A stretch of 64,000 nt of DNA from Lachnospiraceae bacterium (GCA_017521985.1 JAFXAZ010000008.1:1-64000); one strand, 5' to 3'; numbered from the stretch's first letter, positions 53,347-63,176 are shown. Numbers and translations: made by a program. Notes: generated by a model from the sequence alone, not told the origin.

Positions 53347-54057
53347 ATGTTACGAATTTTATTAATGGTACTTAGAAATTTTTGGAGAGTTCCCCGTGCA
53401 TATTGGAAGTTGTGTCATTACGCAAAGCATGCCGATGAATATCCGGAAATTGAAATGTACAGGCATATACAGTATATATTGAAGCTTGGAGTTACATCGG
53501 GCAATATTGATTTAGTAGTAACCGGGAAGGAACATATTCCGGAGGAAAATGGTTTTATTATGTATGGAAATCATCAGGGCTTGTTTGATGTGCTGGCTAT
53601 TGCGGCGACCTGTGACAAGCCAATCGGAGCCGTACTCAAAAAGGAACTAAGTGACATTCCGTTCTTAAAGCAGATTCGACTTTGTACGCATTCCTTTGCT
53701 ATGGACAGGGAAGATATTAAGCAGTCCATGGAAGTCATTGTAAACGTGATTAAGGAAGTAAAAAAAGGCCGCAACTACTTGATTTTTCCGGAAGGAACCC
53801 GCAGCAGGAAAGGGAACGAAATGCTGGATTTTCACTGGGGAAGCTTCAAGTGTGCCTTGAAGGCAAAGTGTCCGATTGTACCGATTGCACTTGTGGATAG
53901 TTTTAAGGTGCTTGACCAAAAAGGCATAAAGCCGGTAAAGGTACAAATTCATTACCTGAAACCGATTCCATATGAAGAGTACAAAGATTTAAATACTAAG
54001 GATTTGGCGGAAATGGTGCATTCCAGAATCAAGGAAGCAGTAGATGCCAATAAGTAA
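53347..54057 (+). CDS. plsC: 1-acyl-sn-glycerol-3-phosphate acyltransferase
   Basis: A 236-residue PlsC-type acyltransferase making phosphatidic acid. The catalytic NHQGLFD (H-x4-D) is near residue 77, and the phosphate-binding FPEGTRSRKG follows, then VPIALVDSF. GGGAGAGG precedes the ATG. It is next to a DegV/FakB-like gene, and pgsA is close by, which gives a small lipid neighbourhood. Confidence 0.9.
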   Translation: MLRILLMVLRNFWRVPRAYWKLCHYAKHADEYPEIEMYRHIQYILKLGVTSGNIDLVVTGKEHIPEENGFIMYGNHQGLFDVLAIAATCDKPIGAVLKKELSDIPFLKQIRLCTHSFAMDREDIKQSMEVIVNVIKEVKKGRNYLIFPEGTRSRKGNEMLDFHWGSFKCALKAKCPIVPIALVDSFKVLDQKGIKPVKVQIHYLKPIPYEEYKDLNTKDLAEMVHSRIKEAVDANK

Positions 54058-54098
54058 AATTTTCCACATATTTTCTTTAATTTTATACAAAACAGGGC

Positions 54099-54127
54099 TT
54101 GCATGAATCTGATATATAATGTAAAAT
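54099..54127 (+). promoter_or_regulatory. Promoter of the MgtC-like gene
   Basis: TTGCAT (54099-54104), 17-bp spacer, TAAAAT (54122-54127). It leaves an ~80-base leader before the GTG start. Confidence 0.55.
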
Positions 54128-54209
54128 GTATGTAAAAAGTAAGTAAAAGCACGTAAAGGACAGGGGTGATAGATTCCTGTCCATTAGTGCATATAAAGGA
54201 GGATGCAAG

Positions 54210-54881
54210 GTGTTTGAATTGCAGTTAGAAAGATTGGTCATAGTAGCGGTAAAGCTCATATTGGCACTGGTTTGTGGCGGTGTTCTGGGCATTGAAAGAG
54301 GACGTAAAAAAAGGCCTGCGGGCTTTAGAACCTATATGCTCGTGTGTATGGGCGCAGCACTTGTTATGATGACGAATCAATACATATGTGAAGTATATCA
54401 GACCGGTGACCCTTCCCGACTGGGAGCACAGGTTGTCAGCGGCATTGGTTTTTTGGGTGCAGGTACCATTATGACTACTGCGCACAGTAAAGTAAAAGGT
54501 CTGACAACAGCAGCCGGACTTTGGGCGTCCGGTTGTATCGGATTGGCGATTGGTATCGGTTTTTTCGAAGGAGCCATTGTGGGTACCATTATGATTTTTG
54601 TGGCAATGGCATCCTTACATAATTTGGATGAACAGCTCGTGAGTTCTTCCAAGTTAATTGCTCTTTATGTAGAGTTTGAGAATATGGCCGGGATCAGAAA
54701 CATGTCCCTCTTTTTGAAGGAGAAAAATGTAAAGATGGTAGATATCGAGACAGAAGGTTCTGACAAATCCGGCACCACTGCGGCTACGGTTACGCTAAGG
54801 GTTCCAAATCAGAAAATGATGTCCATGATTACTTATATGATTAATGCCGTAGATGGCGTTATTCACGCAGAGGAAATATAA
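54210..54881 (+). CDS. MgtC/SapB family membrane protein
   Basis: A 223-residue protein with about four to five membrane helices in the N-terminal two thirds. GGVLGIERGRKKRPAGFRTYM and VVSGIGFLGAGTIM are the family signatures. The C-terminal ~75 residues form a small ACT-like soluble domain. The start is a GTG at 54210 with AAAGGAGG 7 bases upstream. The family is linked to Mg2+ homeostasis and ATP synthase control in other bacteria; the role here is not known. Confidence 0.9.
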   Translation: MFELQLERLVIVAVKLILALVCGGVLGIERGRKKRPAGFRTYMLVCMGAALVMMTNQYICEVYQTGDPSRLGAQVVSGIGFLGAGTIMTTAHSKVKGLTTAAGLWASGCIGLAIGIGFFEGAIVGTIMIFVAMASLHNLDEQLVSSSKLIALYVEFENMAGIRNMSLFLKEKNVKMVDIETEGSDKSGTTAATVTLRVPNQKMMSMITYMINAVDGVIHAEEI

Positions 54882-54978
54882 AAAGGATGTGACAAATTTC
54901 GACGAAAAACTATACAAATCGAAAAATCTGTAGTAGAATATATACAAAAGAATAAAAGAACAGAGAGGTGCGCAGACT

Positions 54979-56439
54979 TTGAAAAAACTACAGACAAAAT
55001 TTAAATTATTATCATTCCTTTTGGTGGCGGGCTTACTCTTTTCCAGTGTAACCATTCCTGTGAAGGCGTTCATACAAAAGCAGGGGACCGTAAATGAAGC
55101 AGTTATACTAAGACAGAATCCGGACAGTACCTCCAATCAGGTTATGGAGCTTTCCAATGGGCAGGCTGTCAAGGTGAATAATGAAATCACAGGCTCAGAT
55201 GGTGCCACATGGTATCTGATTACGATTAATAATGGCAGTACCTTTGGTTATGTTCCGGTCAATACGATTACCATATCTTCCGGAAGCAGTAATACAGAGG
55301 AGCCGACAGGTTCCGGTACTACAGTTACCATGCAGACTGTGACAATCACAGAGAAAATTGGTACGGTTACAGCTACGAGTGCCGTTCGTGTACGTGCACA
55401 GGCTACCACTTCCAGTGATCAGGTTGCCAGCATGCAGCCGAATGCCACATTTTTGGTGTTAAGTGAAGTGAGTCCGGGCGATGGCTATGTATGGTATGAA
55501 TTAGAGTATGATGATAATGGCACACAAGTTCATGGATATGTGCGTTCTGATTTAGTAAAGGTGGAAGAAACTACCAGAGAAGAACAGGTTCCGGTAGAAA
55601 TTCCATCTACGGATGTCCCGAGTGAACCTGTAGAGGTCAATGCTCCTTACAGCATTACCAGTCAAGTGAATGCAGAAGGTACTACTGTTTGGTATTTAAT
55701 GGACAATAATACAGGAGAAGCAAAGGAAGTCACCTCTTTATTAACCCCGCAGACGACGAAGTCAGGTGGTGGTGTATATAAAGTTATTGTTGTCATTTTA
55801 CTGATTTTATTGATTTTGGCAGCGGCTGCAGCAACCTTCTTCTATATGAGATGGCAGGATGCAGAGGAGTTTATTTTAGAGTTGCGTGAAAAACAGGCTC
55901 GTACCAGAAAACAGCCGGTACCGGTTACACAGCCTGCGCCTGCAAAGCAGCAGGTTACCAAGCAGGCTCCGGTTGCCCCAAAACCGGCAAGCACCCCTAC
56001 AAGTAAGCCGGTGACTCAGCCTGCATCCCAGCCGGCAAATAAACCGGCAGTACAGCCTGCATCTCAGCCGGCAAATAAACCGGTGACACAGTCAGCGGCT
56101 CAGCCGACAAATAAACCGGTGACACAGTCAGCAGCTCAGCCGACAAATAAACCGGTGACACAGTCAGCAGCTCAGCCGATAAATAAGCCGGTAAGTCAGC
56201 CTGCGTCTCAGCCGATAAATAAACCGGCAGCTCAGCCTGCGTCTCAGCCGGTAGAGAAACCGGAAGTACAGGATGTTTTACCAAAAACTTCTGATATTGT
56301 GAAGGCTACTAAGCAAGAGCTTCAGAATAATCAGACAAATGCAGTAAAGAATGCACAGTCTAGTGGCTGGAAGAGCAAGAATTTCCTGACAGATGATGAT
56401 GATTTAGAATTTGATTTTCTGGATATGGATGACAAATAA
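54979..56439 (+). CDS. SH3-domain membrane protein with 12-residue repeats
   Basis: A 486-residue protein starting at TTG (GAGAGGTG upstream). Order: signal-like hydrophobic N-terminus (LLSFLLVAGLLFSSVT), two bacterial SH3-like domains (~residues 35-95 and ~130-195; AVILRQNPDSTSNQVMEL and VRVRAQATTSSDQV), a membrane helix (~266-290, VIVVILLILLILAAAAA), a basic juxtamembrane helix, seven 12-residue KPVTQ-A-QP-N repeats, and a very acidic C-terminus (DDDDLEFDFLDMDD). The SH3 part would be outside and may bind peptidoglycan; the repeat tail would be cytoplasmic. The partner is unknown. Confidence 0.8.
   Translation: MKKLQTKFKLLSFLLVAGLLFSSVTIPVKAFIQKQGTVNEAVILRQNPDSTSNQVMELSNGQAVKVNNEITGSDGATWYLITINNGSTFGYVPVNTITISSGSSNTEEPTGSGTTVTMQTVTITEKIGTVTATSAVRVRAQATTSSDQVASMQPNATFLVLSEVSPGDGYVWYELEYDDNGTQVHGYVRSDLVKVEETTREEQVPVEIPSTDVPSEPVEVNAPYSITSQVNAEGTTVWYLMDNNTGEAKEVTSLLTPQTTKSGGGVYKVIVVILLILLILAAAAATFFYMRWQDAEEFILELREKQARTRKQPVPVTQPAPAKQQVTKQAPVAPKPASTPTSKPVTQPASQPANKPAVQPASQPANKPVTQSAAQPTNKPVTQSAAQPTNKPVTQSAAQPINKPVSQPASQPINKPAAQPASQPVEKPEVQDVLPKTSDIVKATKQELQNNQTNAVKNAQSSGWKSKNFLTDDDDLEFDFLDMDDK
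56005..56256 (+). repeat. Seven tandem 36-bp coding repeats
   Basis: Seven in-frame 36-bp units encode KPVTQxAxQPxN. Units 3 and 4 are identical at protein level, and outer units diverge (KPAVQPASQPAN, KPAAQPASQPVE). They form a Pro/Gln-rich cytoplasmic tail of the SH3 membrane protein. Confidence 0.92.
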
Positions 56440-56455
56440 TATTTCAAACAAAAGA

Positions 56456-56488
56456 GGCAATACCTAAGAAAGGGTGTTGCCTTTTCTA
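56456..56488 (+). terminator. Terminator after the SH3 membrane protein
   Basis: GGCAATACC pairs with GGTGTTGCC (56456-56464 with 56473-56481, one wobble) and TTTTCT follows. It overlaps the -35 of the next promoter. Confidence 0.85.
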
Positions 56489-56517
56489 TATAGACTCTGT
56501 TATAATAATTCTATAAC
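56477..56517 (+). promoter_or_regulatory. GntR gene promoter with dyad over the -10
   Basis: TTGCCT (56477-56482), 18-bp spacer, TATAAT (56501-56506). A perfect 6-bp dyad, GTTATA-N7-TATAAC (56499-56517), covers the -10, as expected for an operator bound by the GntR protein encoded downstream. Confidence 0.6.
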
Positions 56518-56547
56518 AAAAGAAACCCTGTGAGCAGGAGGTAAATC

Positions 56548-56925
56548 ATGCTGATAGAGATCGATTTTAATAGTGAGGAAGCGTTATATTTACAGCTTCG
56601 TAATCAAATTATTATGGGGATTGCCACAATGGAACTTAGAGAGGGCGATTCTTTACCAAGTGTACGCCAGCTGGCGGAGACTATTGGGATTAATATGCAT
56701 ACAGTAAACAAAGCCTATACAGTGTTAAAGCAGGAAGGTTTTGTGAAGGTGGACAGGCGTAGGGGCGCTGTCATTGCAGTAAACCTTGATAAGATGAAGG
56801 CACTGGAGGAATTAAAGCAGGAGCTTTTGGTAGTTTTGGCAAAGAGCAGCTGTAAAGGGATTTCTCGTCAGGAAGTACATGTATTGATTGATGAGTTATA
56901 CAGTGAGTACGGAAGTATAGATTGA
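56548..56925 (+). CDS. GntR-family regulator, YtrA type
   Basis: A 125-residue short GntR regulator with the winged helix (EGDSLPSVRQLAETIGINMHTV, given by its ends EGDSLPS and NMHTVNKAY) and only a brief C-terminal helix, as in the YtrA subfamily, which usually controls ABC exporters. No transporter is adjacent; coaX follows by 11 bases. AGGAGG precedes the ATG. Autoregulation by the upstream dyad is likely. Confidence 0.88.
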   Translation: MLIEIDFNSEEALYLQLRNQIIMGIATMELREGDSLPSVRQLAETIGINMHTVNKAYTVLKQEGFVKVDRRRGAVIAVNLDKMKALEELKQELLVVLAKSSCKGISRQEVHVLIDELYSEYGSID

Positions 56926-56936
56926 GAGGACCAAAG

Positions 56937-57701
56937 ATGATTTTAGTGATTGATATCGGGAATACTAATATAGTAGTAGGCTGCATAGAGGGAGAGCACA
57001 CGTACTTTATAGAGCGCATGGCTACGGATAAGCATCGGACAGAATTGGAGTATGCTATTACCTTGAAAAACGTTTTGGAATTATATGGTATATCTCCGGA
57101 TGATATTTGCGGAGGTATTATTTCTTCCGTTGTGCCACCACTAACGATGTGTATCAGACGTGCCGCAGAGAAGCTTTTGCATAAGAAGGTCAAGGTGGTA
57201 GGTCCGGGACTTAAGAATGGACTTCGCATTAAGACAGATAATCCCGCACAGCTGGGCAGTGACCAGGTGGTAAATGCAGTGGCCGCCCTTGCACAGTTTA
57301 AGCCGCCCCTTATTATTGTGGATATGGGGACAGCGACTACGGTTAGTGTAATTAATCATGAGAGTGCGTATATCGGATGTCTGATTATGCCGGGGCTTGG
57401 TATTGCCACGGAATCCTTGGTGAGTCATACGGCTCAGCTTACCCAGATTAGTTTAGAAGCACCAAAGAAGCTGATTGGCAGCAATACCATTGATTGCATG
57501 AAGAGTGGAGCTGTGTTTGGACATGCAGCAGCCATAGATGGTGTGGCGGCGCGTATTGAGGAAGAGTTGGGGTCAGAATGTACGGTAGTGGCTACAGGTG
57601 GACTTGCAGGTCTGGTGGTACCGCTTTGTAAACGTAAGATTATAGTGGAAGATGATTTGTTACTAAAGGGGCTGCAAATAATTTATCATAAAAATATTTA
57701 A
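56937..57701 (+). CDS. coaX: Type III pantothenate kinase
   Basis: A 254-residue CoaX enzyme, first step of coenzyme A synthesis. Phosphate-binding LVIDIGNTNIVVG is at the N-terminus, GSDQVVNAVAA and IVDMGTATT contain catalytic-type Asp residues, and GCLIMPGLGIA follows. The ATG at 56937 follows GAGAGGA, which overlaps the end of the GntR gene, so the two are co-transcribed. Confidence 0.95.
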   Translation: MILVIDIGNTNIVVGCIEGEHTYFIERMATDKHRTELEYAITLKNVLELYGISPDDICGGIISSVVPPLTMCIRRAAEKLLHKKVKVVGPGLKNGLRIKTDNPAQLGSDQVVNAVAALAQFKPPLIIVDMGTATTVSVINHESAYIGCLIMPGLGIATESLVSHTAQLTQISLEAPKKLIGSNTIDCMKSGAVFGHAAAIDGVAARIEEELGSECTVVATGGLAGLVVPLCKRKIIVEDDLLLKGLQIIYHKNI

Positions 57702-57733
57702 GGATTTAAATAATGTATTCGGAGGATTAGATA

Positions 57734-60169
57734 TTGCGTAATTTTACCCAGAATGCCAAAGCGGCACTGATGTTGGCTGAAAGATTTGCCAAGCGTATGC
57801 ATCAGGGCTATGTTGGCTGTGAACATATTTTATTAGGTTTGGTGGAGGAAGGCAGTGGTACTGCAAGTGTTGTGCTGCAGGAAAATGGTGTGGATGCTGC
57901 CAAAATCCGCGAGATGATTCGTGATTTGATTGCCTTTGACTCCGGCATTTTGTTGGATGACAAGGAAAAGTATTCTCCACGTGCGTTAGCAGTATTGGAG
58001 GACGCACATGGACTTGCAGGACGTTTTAAAAGTGATGAGACCGGTACAGAACATATTTTACTTGCCATGATTAAAGAAGGTGACAATGTGGCAGTCCGCC
58101 TGATTAATACCATTGGTGTCAGTGCACAAAAAATTTACGTGGATACCCTGATTGCCATGGGAGAAGATGGAGGCCTTTACAAGGAGGATTTGCAGACTGG
58201 CGGAAGGAAAGGTAAGGCAGAGACTCTGGAGCAGTATAGCCGTGATTTAACTGCTCTTGCCAGAGCCGGTAAGCTAGACCCTGTCATTGGCAGGGAGGAA
58301 GAAATAAACCGTGCCATTCAGATTTTGTCCAGACGCACTAAGAATAACCCTTGCCTGATTGGTGAACCGGGGGTTGGTAAGACGGCAGTGGTAGAAGGGC
58401 TGGCACAGAGAATTGTTGCCGGAGATGTACCTGCAACGGTACAGAATAAGCGCTTGATGACACTGGATTTGTCCGGTATGGTGGCAGGAAGTAAGTACCG
58501 TGGCGAATTTGAGGAACGTATTAAGAATGTGATTGCAGAAGTAATTGCAGACGGCAATATTATTTTGTTTTTGGATGAGCTCCATACCATTATCGGAGCC
58601 GGTGGTGCAGAAGGAGCTATTGATGCATCCAACATTTTAAAGCCTTCCCTGGCACGCGGCGAAATTCAGTTAATTGGTGCAACTACCATTACAGAATATC
58701 GTAAATATATAGAGAAAGACGCAGCCTTAGAAAGACGTTTCCAGCCGGTGAATGTGGAAGAACCGGACGAAGGGGAAGCAATTCGTATTTTGACTGGTAT
58801 TGCATACAAATATGAAGAGCACCATCATGTGGCGATTTTGCCGGAGGCCATTGAGGCGGCAGTGAAACTATCTAATCGTTATATTAACGATAGAAATCTT
58901 CCGGACAAGGCCATTGATTTGATTGACGAGGCAGCCAGTGCGGCCCGTATTCGTGATATGGAGAAGCCGGACAAAGTAAAATTATTGGAAAAAGAATTAA
59001 AAGAACTGGATTTGCAGTTAGAGCATAGTTTGAAAAACGGTAATTTGGCGGATGCAAAGGCCATTCGTTCCCAACAGGATGAAGTAAATAAAAAGTATCA
59101 GCGTATCATGAAGCGTGCGGCCAAATCAGCCAAGGGTACAAAGCTTCAGATAAGCGAAGAGGACATTGCAAAAGTAGTTTCCGTGTGGACGAAGATACCG
59201 GTAACGAAGCTTGCAGAGAAGGAAGGGGAGCGCTTGCTTAAGCTGGAGCAGGTATTACATGAAAGAGTGATTGGACAGAAGCAGGCGGTAACAGCAGTGG
59301 CTAAAGCGATGCGTCGTGGCCGTGTGGGACTCAAAGACCCAAAAAGACCAATTGGTTCCTTCTTATTCCTCGGACCTACCGGTGTGGGCAAGACAGAGCT
59401 TTCCAAAGCACTTGCAGAGGCTATGTTTGGGGATGAGAATGCTCTGATTCGTGTGGATATGTCTGAATATATGGAAGGTCATTCTGTTTCCAAAATGATA
59501 GGTTCGCCACCGGGATATGTAGGCTTTGATGACGGCGGACAGCTTTCTGAAAAGATTCGTAAAAATCCTTATTCTGTGGTATTGTTTGATGAAATTGAAA
59601 AAGCACACCCGGATGTATTTAATATTTTACTTCAGGTGCTGGATGATGGGCATATTACGGATTCCAAGGGGCGTAAGGTAAGCTTTAAAAATACCGTGAT
59701 TATTATGACCTCTAATGCAGGGGCAAATCGCATCGTGGATCCGAAGAACCTGGGATTTGCAGCGAAATCGGATAAGGAAAAGGATTTTGAAAAGATGAAG
59801 TCCGGTGTCATGGAAGAGGTGAAGCGTCTCTTCAAGCCGGAATTTATCAATCGCATTGATGAGATTATTGTATTCCATCCACTGACGAAGGATGAGATGA
59901 AAGAAATTGTTGGACTTTTAACCAGGCAGCTTAGTCGCCGTATGGAGGAGCAGCTTGGTATGAAGTTAGAAGTAACCCCAGCCTTGAAAGAGCACTTGGT
60001 AGAGAAGCATTCTGATGCCAAAATGGGTGCGCGTCCGTTGAAACGAGCTATTCAAACGATTATTGAGGATGGTCTTGCGGAAGAAATCCTTACAAGGAAG
60101 CTGGCAGCAGGCAGCCATATTGTGGCAGGCTATGCAGGGGGCAAAGTGAATTTTAAAATAAAAAATTAA
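57734..60169 (+). CDS. clpC: Clp protease ATPase ClpC
   Basis: An 811-residue Hsp100 unfoldase. The double Clp-N domain starts [16 protein letters not shown] (residues 1-145). D1 has Walker [10 protein letters not shown] and Walker B LFLDELH, the middle domain is a coiled coil (~400-470), and D2 has GPTGVGKTE and [13 protein letters not shown]. The start is TTG at 57734 with GGAGG upstream. It delivers proteins to ClpP. The ctsR-mcsA-mcsB genes often found upstream in Firmicutes are absent; coaX is upstream and radA downstream. Confidence 0.95.
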   Translation: MRNFTQNAKAALMLAERFAKRMHQGYVGCEHILLGLVEEGSGTASVVLQENGVDAAKIREMIRDLIAFDSGILLDDKEKYSPRALAVLEDAHGLAGRFKSDETGTEHILLAMIKEGDNVAVRLINTIGVSAQKIYVDTLIAMGEDGGLYKEDLQTGGRKGKAETLEQYSRDLTALARAGKLDPVIGREEEINRAIQILSRRTKNNPCLIGEPGVGKTAVVEGLAQRIVAGDVPATVQNKRLMTLDLSGMVAGSKYRGEFEERIKNVIAEVIADGNIILFLDELHTIIGAGGAEGAIDASNILKPSLARGEIQLIGATTITEYRKYIEKDAALERRFQPVNVEEPDEGEAIRILTGIAYKYEEHHHVAILPEAIEAAVKLSNRYINDRNLPDKAIDLIDEAASAARIRDMEKPDKVKLLEKELKELDLQLEHSLKNGNLADAKAIRSQQDEVNKKYQRIMKRAAKSAKGTKLQISEEDIAKVVSVWTKIPVTKLAEKEGERLLKLEQVLHERVIGQKQAVTAVAKAMRRGRVGLKDPKRPIGSFLFLGPTGVGKTELSKALAEAMFGDENALIRVDMSEYMEGHSVSKMIGSPPGYVGFDDGGQLSEKIRKNPYSVVLFDEIEKAHPDVFNILLQVLDDGHITDSKGRKVSFKNTVIIMTSNAGANRIVDPKNLGFAAKSDKEKDFEKMKSGVMEEVKRLFKPEFINRIDEIIVFHPLTKDEMKEIVGLLTRQLSRRMEEQLGMKLEVTPALKEHLVEKHSDAKMGARPLKRAIQTIIEDGLAEEILTRKLAAGSHIVAGYAGGKVNFKIKN

Positions 60170-60183
60170 AGTAGAGAAATACT

Positions 60184-61551
60184 ATGGCAGGTAAAAAATC
60201 AGGCACCATATTCTTTTGTCAGGAGTGTGGTTATGAATCCGGCAAGTGGCTGGGCCAGTGTCCCGGCTGTCGTGCATGGAATAGTTTTGTGGAAGAACCG
60301 GTGAAAGTAACGGCAAAGGGCAAACGTGTTACAACCGGACTTAGGGAGGATAGTACACCCCTTCCTATTTCTCAAATTGATTTAAAAGAAGAAGACAGAC
60401 TGACTACCGACATTGCAGAGTTGGATCGTGTACTGGGTGGCGGTATTGTTGCAGGCAGTCTTACATTAGTAGGCGGTGATCCGGGTATCGGTAAGTCTAC
60501 ACTATTACTTCAGGTGTGTCAGAGGCTGGCTGCAAAGCAGGTTTCTGTGCTTTATATTTCCGGTGAGGAATCTTTGCGTCAGATTAAGCTGCGTGCGGAA
60601 CGTATCGGGCAGTTTGACGACCACTTGCAGCTTTTGTGTGAGACGGATTTGGATACCATTGATGCGGTTGTTCGTGACAAGAAGCCACAGGTGGTGGTAA
60701 TTGATTCTATCCAGACTATGTTCCGGCAGGAGATTTCTGCTGCACCGGGCAGCGTCTCTCAGGTTAGGGAAAGTACCGCAGTACTTATGCAATTGGCAAA
60801 GGTACAGGGCGTCAGTATTTTCATTGTGGGCCATGTGACCAAGGAAGGTACCGTGGCAGGACCGAGAGTATTGGAGCATATGGTGGATACGGTACTCTAT
60901 TTTGAAGGAGACCGACATGCTTCCTATCGTATACTGCGTGGCGTAAAAAATCGCTTTGGTGCCACCAATGAAATCGGCGTGTTTGAAATGCAGGAAAAGG
61001 GGCTGGTGGAGGTTGCCAATCCTTCAGAGTATATGTTAACCGGTAGACCGGAGGATGCCAGTGGTTCTGTGGTGGTATGCTCCATGGAAGGTACCAGACC
61101 GATTTTGATTGAGATTCAGGCATTGGTATGCAGCACCAATTTTGGTATTCCGCGCAGACAGGCTACCGGTACGGACTTTAATCGTATGAATTTGCTGATG
61201 GCAGTATTGGAAAAGCGCCTTGGTATGCAGCTTGCAGGATGTGATGCCTATGTGAATATTGCAGGGGGTATGCGTATTATGGAGCCGGCTATTGATTTGG
61301 GCATTGTACTTGCTATTATCTCCAGTCACCGAAATCTGCCGCTGGACCCAAAGATGCTGTGCTTTGGTGAAATTGGGTTAAGTGGTGAGGTTCGTGCAGT
61401 CAGTATGGCCAAACAACGTGTGATGGAAGCCAAAAAGCTGGGATTTACCACCTGCATTTTGCCGGAAGTATGTCTAAAAGATGTAGGGCAGGTAGAAGGT
61501 ATGCGGTTAATTGGTGTAGCAAGTGTGATGGATGCCATGCAATGTATTTGA
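60184..61551 (+). CDS. radA: DNA repair protein RadA
   Basis: A 455-residue RecA-like branch-migration ATPase. It has the N-terminal zinc finger CQECGYESGKWLGQCPGC, Walker A GGDPGIGKSTLL, the RadA motif KNRFGATNE and a C-terminal Lon-like domain. It begins 14 bases after clpC; the ribosome binding site is weak, so translation may rely on coupling. Confidence 0.95.
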   Translation: MAGKKSGTIFFCQECGYESGKWLGQCPGCRAWNSFVEEPVKVTAKGKRVTTGLREDSTPLPISQIDLKEEDRLTTDIAELDRVLGGGIVAGSLTLVGGDPGIGKSTLLLQVCQRLAAKQVSVLYISGEESLRQIKLRAERIGQFDDHLQLLCETDLDTIDAVVRDKKPQVVVIDSIQTMFRQEISAAPGSVSQVRESTAVLMQLAKVQGVSIFIVGHVTKEGTVAGPRVLEHMVDTVLYFEGDRHASYRILRGVKNRFGATNEIGVFEMQEKGLVEVANPSEYMLTGRPEDASGSVVVCSMEGTRPILIEIQALVCSTNFGIPRRQATGTDFNRMNLLMAVLEKRLGMQLAGCDAYVNIAGGMRIMEPAIDLGIVLAIISSHRNLPLDPKMLCFGEIGLSGEVRAVSMAKQRVMEAKKLGFTTCILPEVCLKDVGQVEGMRLIGVASVMDAMQCI

Positions 61552-61562
61552 TAATTTGTGGA

Positions 61563-61572
61563 TTGTATACAA
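61563..61572. promoter_or_regulatory. TTGTATACAA palindrome upstream of gdhA
   Basis: A perfect 10-bp palindrome about 50 bases upstream of the gdhA -35. It fits the GT-N-AC pattern of FadR-type GntR operators. No matching regulator gene is in the window. Confidence 0.35.
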
Positions 61573-61624
61573 GTATTAGTGTATAAAAATGCTTTATTTC
61601 GCTAAATTATTAAACTATAAAGTA

Positions 61625-61653
61625 TTGACAAAATATACCGGAAGGATTAAAAT
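61625..61653 (+). promoter_or_regulatory. Promoter of gdhA
   Basis: Consensus TTGACA (61625-61630), 17-bp spacer, TAAAAT (61648-61653). The ATG is 55 bases downstream with AGGAGGAGG upstream of it, which suggests high expression. Confidence 0.8.
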
Positions 61654-61707
61654 TTTTTTAATGGTTTCAATTGCCATAATATGTAATTTGCTTAGGAGGA
61701 GGCAGTT

Positions 61708-63057
61708 ATGTTAAAAAATGATTATTTGAAAAAGGTGTATGCTGATGTTGAAAAGCGTAATGCCGGTGAACCTGAATTTCTTCAGGCAGTAGCTGAGGTT
61801 TTGGAATCTCTCGAACCTGTTGTAGAGCAGAATCAGAAAATTGTAGACAGTGGTGTTATTGAGCGTATGTGTGAGCCGGAGAGAATGATTACTTTCCGTG
61901 TTCCATGGGTTGATGACAATGGTAAGCCACAGGTTAACCGTGGTTTCCGTGTACAGTTTAACTCTGCAATCGGTCCTTACAAGGGCGGTCTTCGTTTCCA
62001 CCCATCTGTAAATGCTTCTATTATGAAGTTCTTAGGTTTCGAGCAGACCTTCAAGAACAGCCTTACAAGCCTTCCGATGGGCGGTGGTAAAGGTGGTTCT
62101 GACTTCGATCCTAGAGGGAAGTCAGATGCAGAAGTTATGCGTTTCTGCCAGAGCTTTATGATCGAGCTTGCAAAGCACATTGGTGCAGACACAGACGTTC
62201 CTGCTGGTGATATTGGTGTAGGCGCACGTGAAATCGGTTATCTTTTCGGTCAGTACAAGAGACTTCGTAATGAATTTACAGGTGTTCTTACCGGTAAAGG
62301 TATTCCTTACGGCGGTTCTTTGATTCGTCCGGAAGCTACAGGTTATGGTGCTGTTTATTATGTGGTTGAATTATTAAAATCCTATGGTGAAGATATTAAG
62401 GGTAAGACCTTTGCAGTTTCCGGTTTCGGTAACGTAGCTTGGGGTACTGTTAAGAAGATTAATGAACTTGGCGGCAAGGTTTTAACCATTTCCGGTCCGG
62501 ACGGTTATGTATATGATCCGGATGGTGTTTCCACAGAGGAAAAGGTAAACTTCATGCTTGAAATGCGTGCATCCGGTCGTGATAAGGTTCAGGATTATGC
62601 AGATAAGTTTGGCGTAGAATTCTTCCCTGGACAGCGTCCATGGGCTACCAAGGTTGACGTAGTTATGCCATGTGCTACACAGAACGAAGTTGGTATCGAA
62701 GATGCAAAGAACATCGTTGCAAACGGCGTAAAGTACTACGTAGAAGTAGCAAATATGCCTACTACAGCAGAAGCAGTAGAATTCTTCAAGGCAAACGGCG
62801 TAGTGATCGCTCCGTCTAAGGCTGTAAACGCAGGTGGTGTATCCGTATCCGGTCTGGAAATGAGCCAGAACTCTATGCGTTACTCCTGGACAGCAGAAGA
62901 AGTAGACGAAAAGCTTCAGCAGATTATGAAGAATATCTTCAAGGCAAGCTCTGATGCAGCTAAGAAGTACGGTATGGAAAGCGACCTCATTGCAGGTGCA
63001 AACATTGCCGGCTTTGAAAAAGTTGCAGAAGCTATGATGGCTCAGGGTGTTTGCTAA
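61708..63057 (+). CDS. gdhA: NADP-type glutamate dehydrogenase
   Basis: A 449-residue hexameric glutamate dehydrogenase of the length typical for GdhA. PYKGGLRFHPSVN and LPMGGGKGGSDFDPRGKSD hold the substrate Lys residues, DVPAGDIGVGAREIGYL follows, and VSGFGNVAWG binds the cofactor. It makes glutamate from ammonium and 2-oxoglutarate. Strong promoter and ribosome binding site with smooth codon use suggest an abundant protein. Confidence 0.96.
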   Translation: MLKNDYLKKVYADVEKRNAGEPEFLQAVAEVLESLEPVVEQNQKIVDSGVIERMCEPERMITFRVPWVDDNGKPQVNRGFRVQFNSAIGPYKGGLRFHPSVNASIMKFLGFEQTFKNSLTSLPMGGGKGGSDFDPRGKSDAEVMRFCQSFMIELAKHIGADTDVPAGDIGVGAREIGYLFGQYKRLRNEFTGVLTGKGIPYGGSLIRPEATGYGAVYYVVELLKSYGEDIKGKTFAVSGFGNVAWGTVKKINELGGKVLTISGPDGYVYDPDGVSTEEKVNFMLEMRASGRDKVQDYADKFGVEFFPGQRPWATKVDVVMPCATQNEVGIEDAKNIVANGVKYYVEVANMPTTAEAVEFFKANGVVIAPSKAVNAGGVSVSGLEMSQNSMRYSWTAEEVDEKLQQIMKNIFKASSDAAKKYGMESDLIAGANIAGFEKVAEAMMAQGVC

Positions 63058-63122
63058 TAAAGTAAGTACATATGTATAGATATTTAAAAGGGTCATCGTT
63101 TTGAGGTGACCAGTATAATCTA

Positions 63123-63165
63123 AAAGAGCGTATTTCTCTTACTAAGGGAAATACGCTCTTTGCAT
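63123..63165. terminator. Bidirectional terminator between gdhA and thiT
   Basis: A perfect 14-bp stem (63123-63136 with 63148-63161) with an 11-base loop and A/T-rich ends, between convergent genes. Confidence 0.92.
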
Positions 63166-63176
63166 AAGTTGTATGT

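Noticed and set aside
56005-56256. 36-bp repeats that resemble a CRISPR period
   Set aside because: The units are tandem without spacers and code for a regular 12-residue protein repeat.
62482-63096. 204-codon open frame on the minus strand opposite gdhA
   Set aside because: It is a shadow of the conserved gdhA gene; its composition is Cys/Tyr/Leu-rich with no motif and it has no ribosome binding site.
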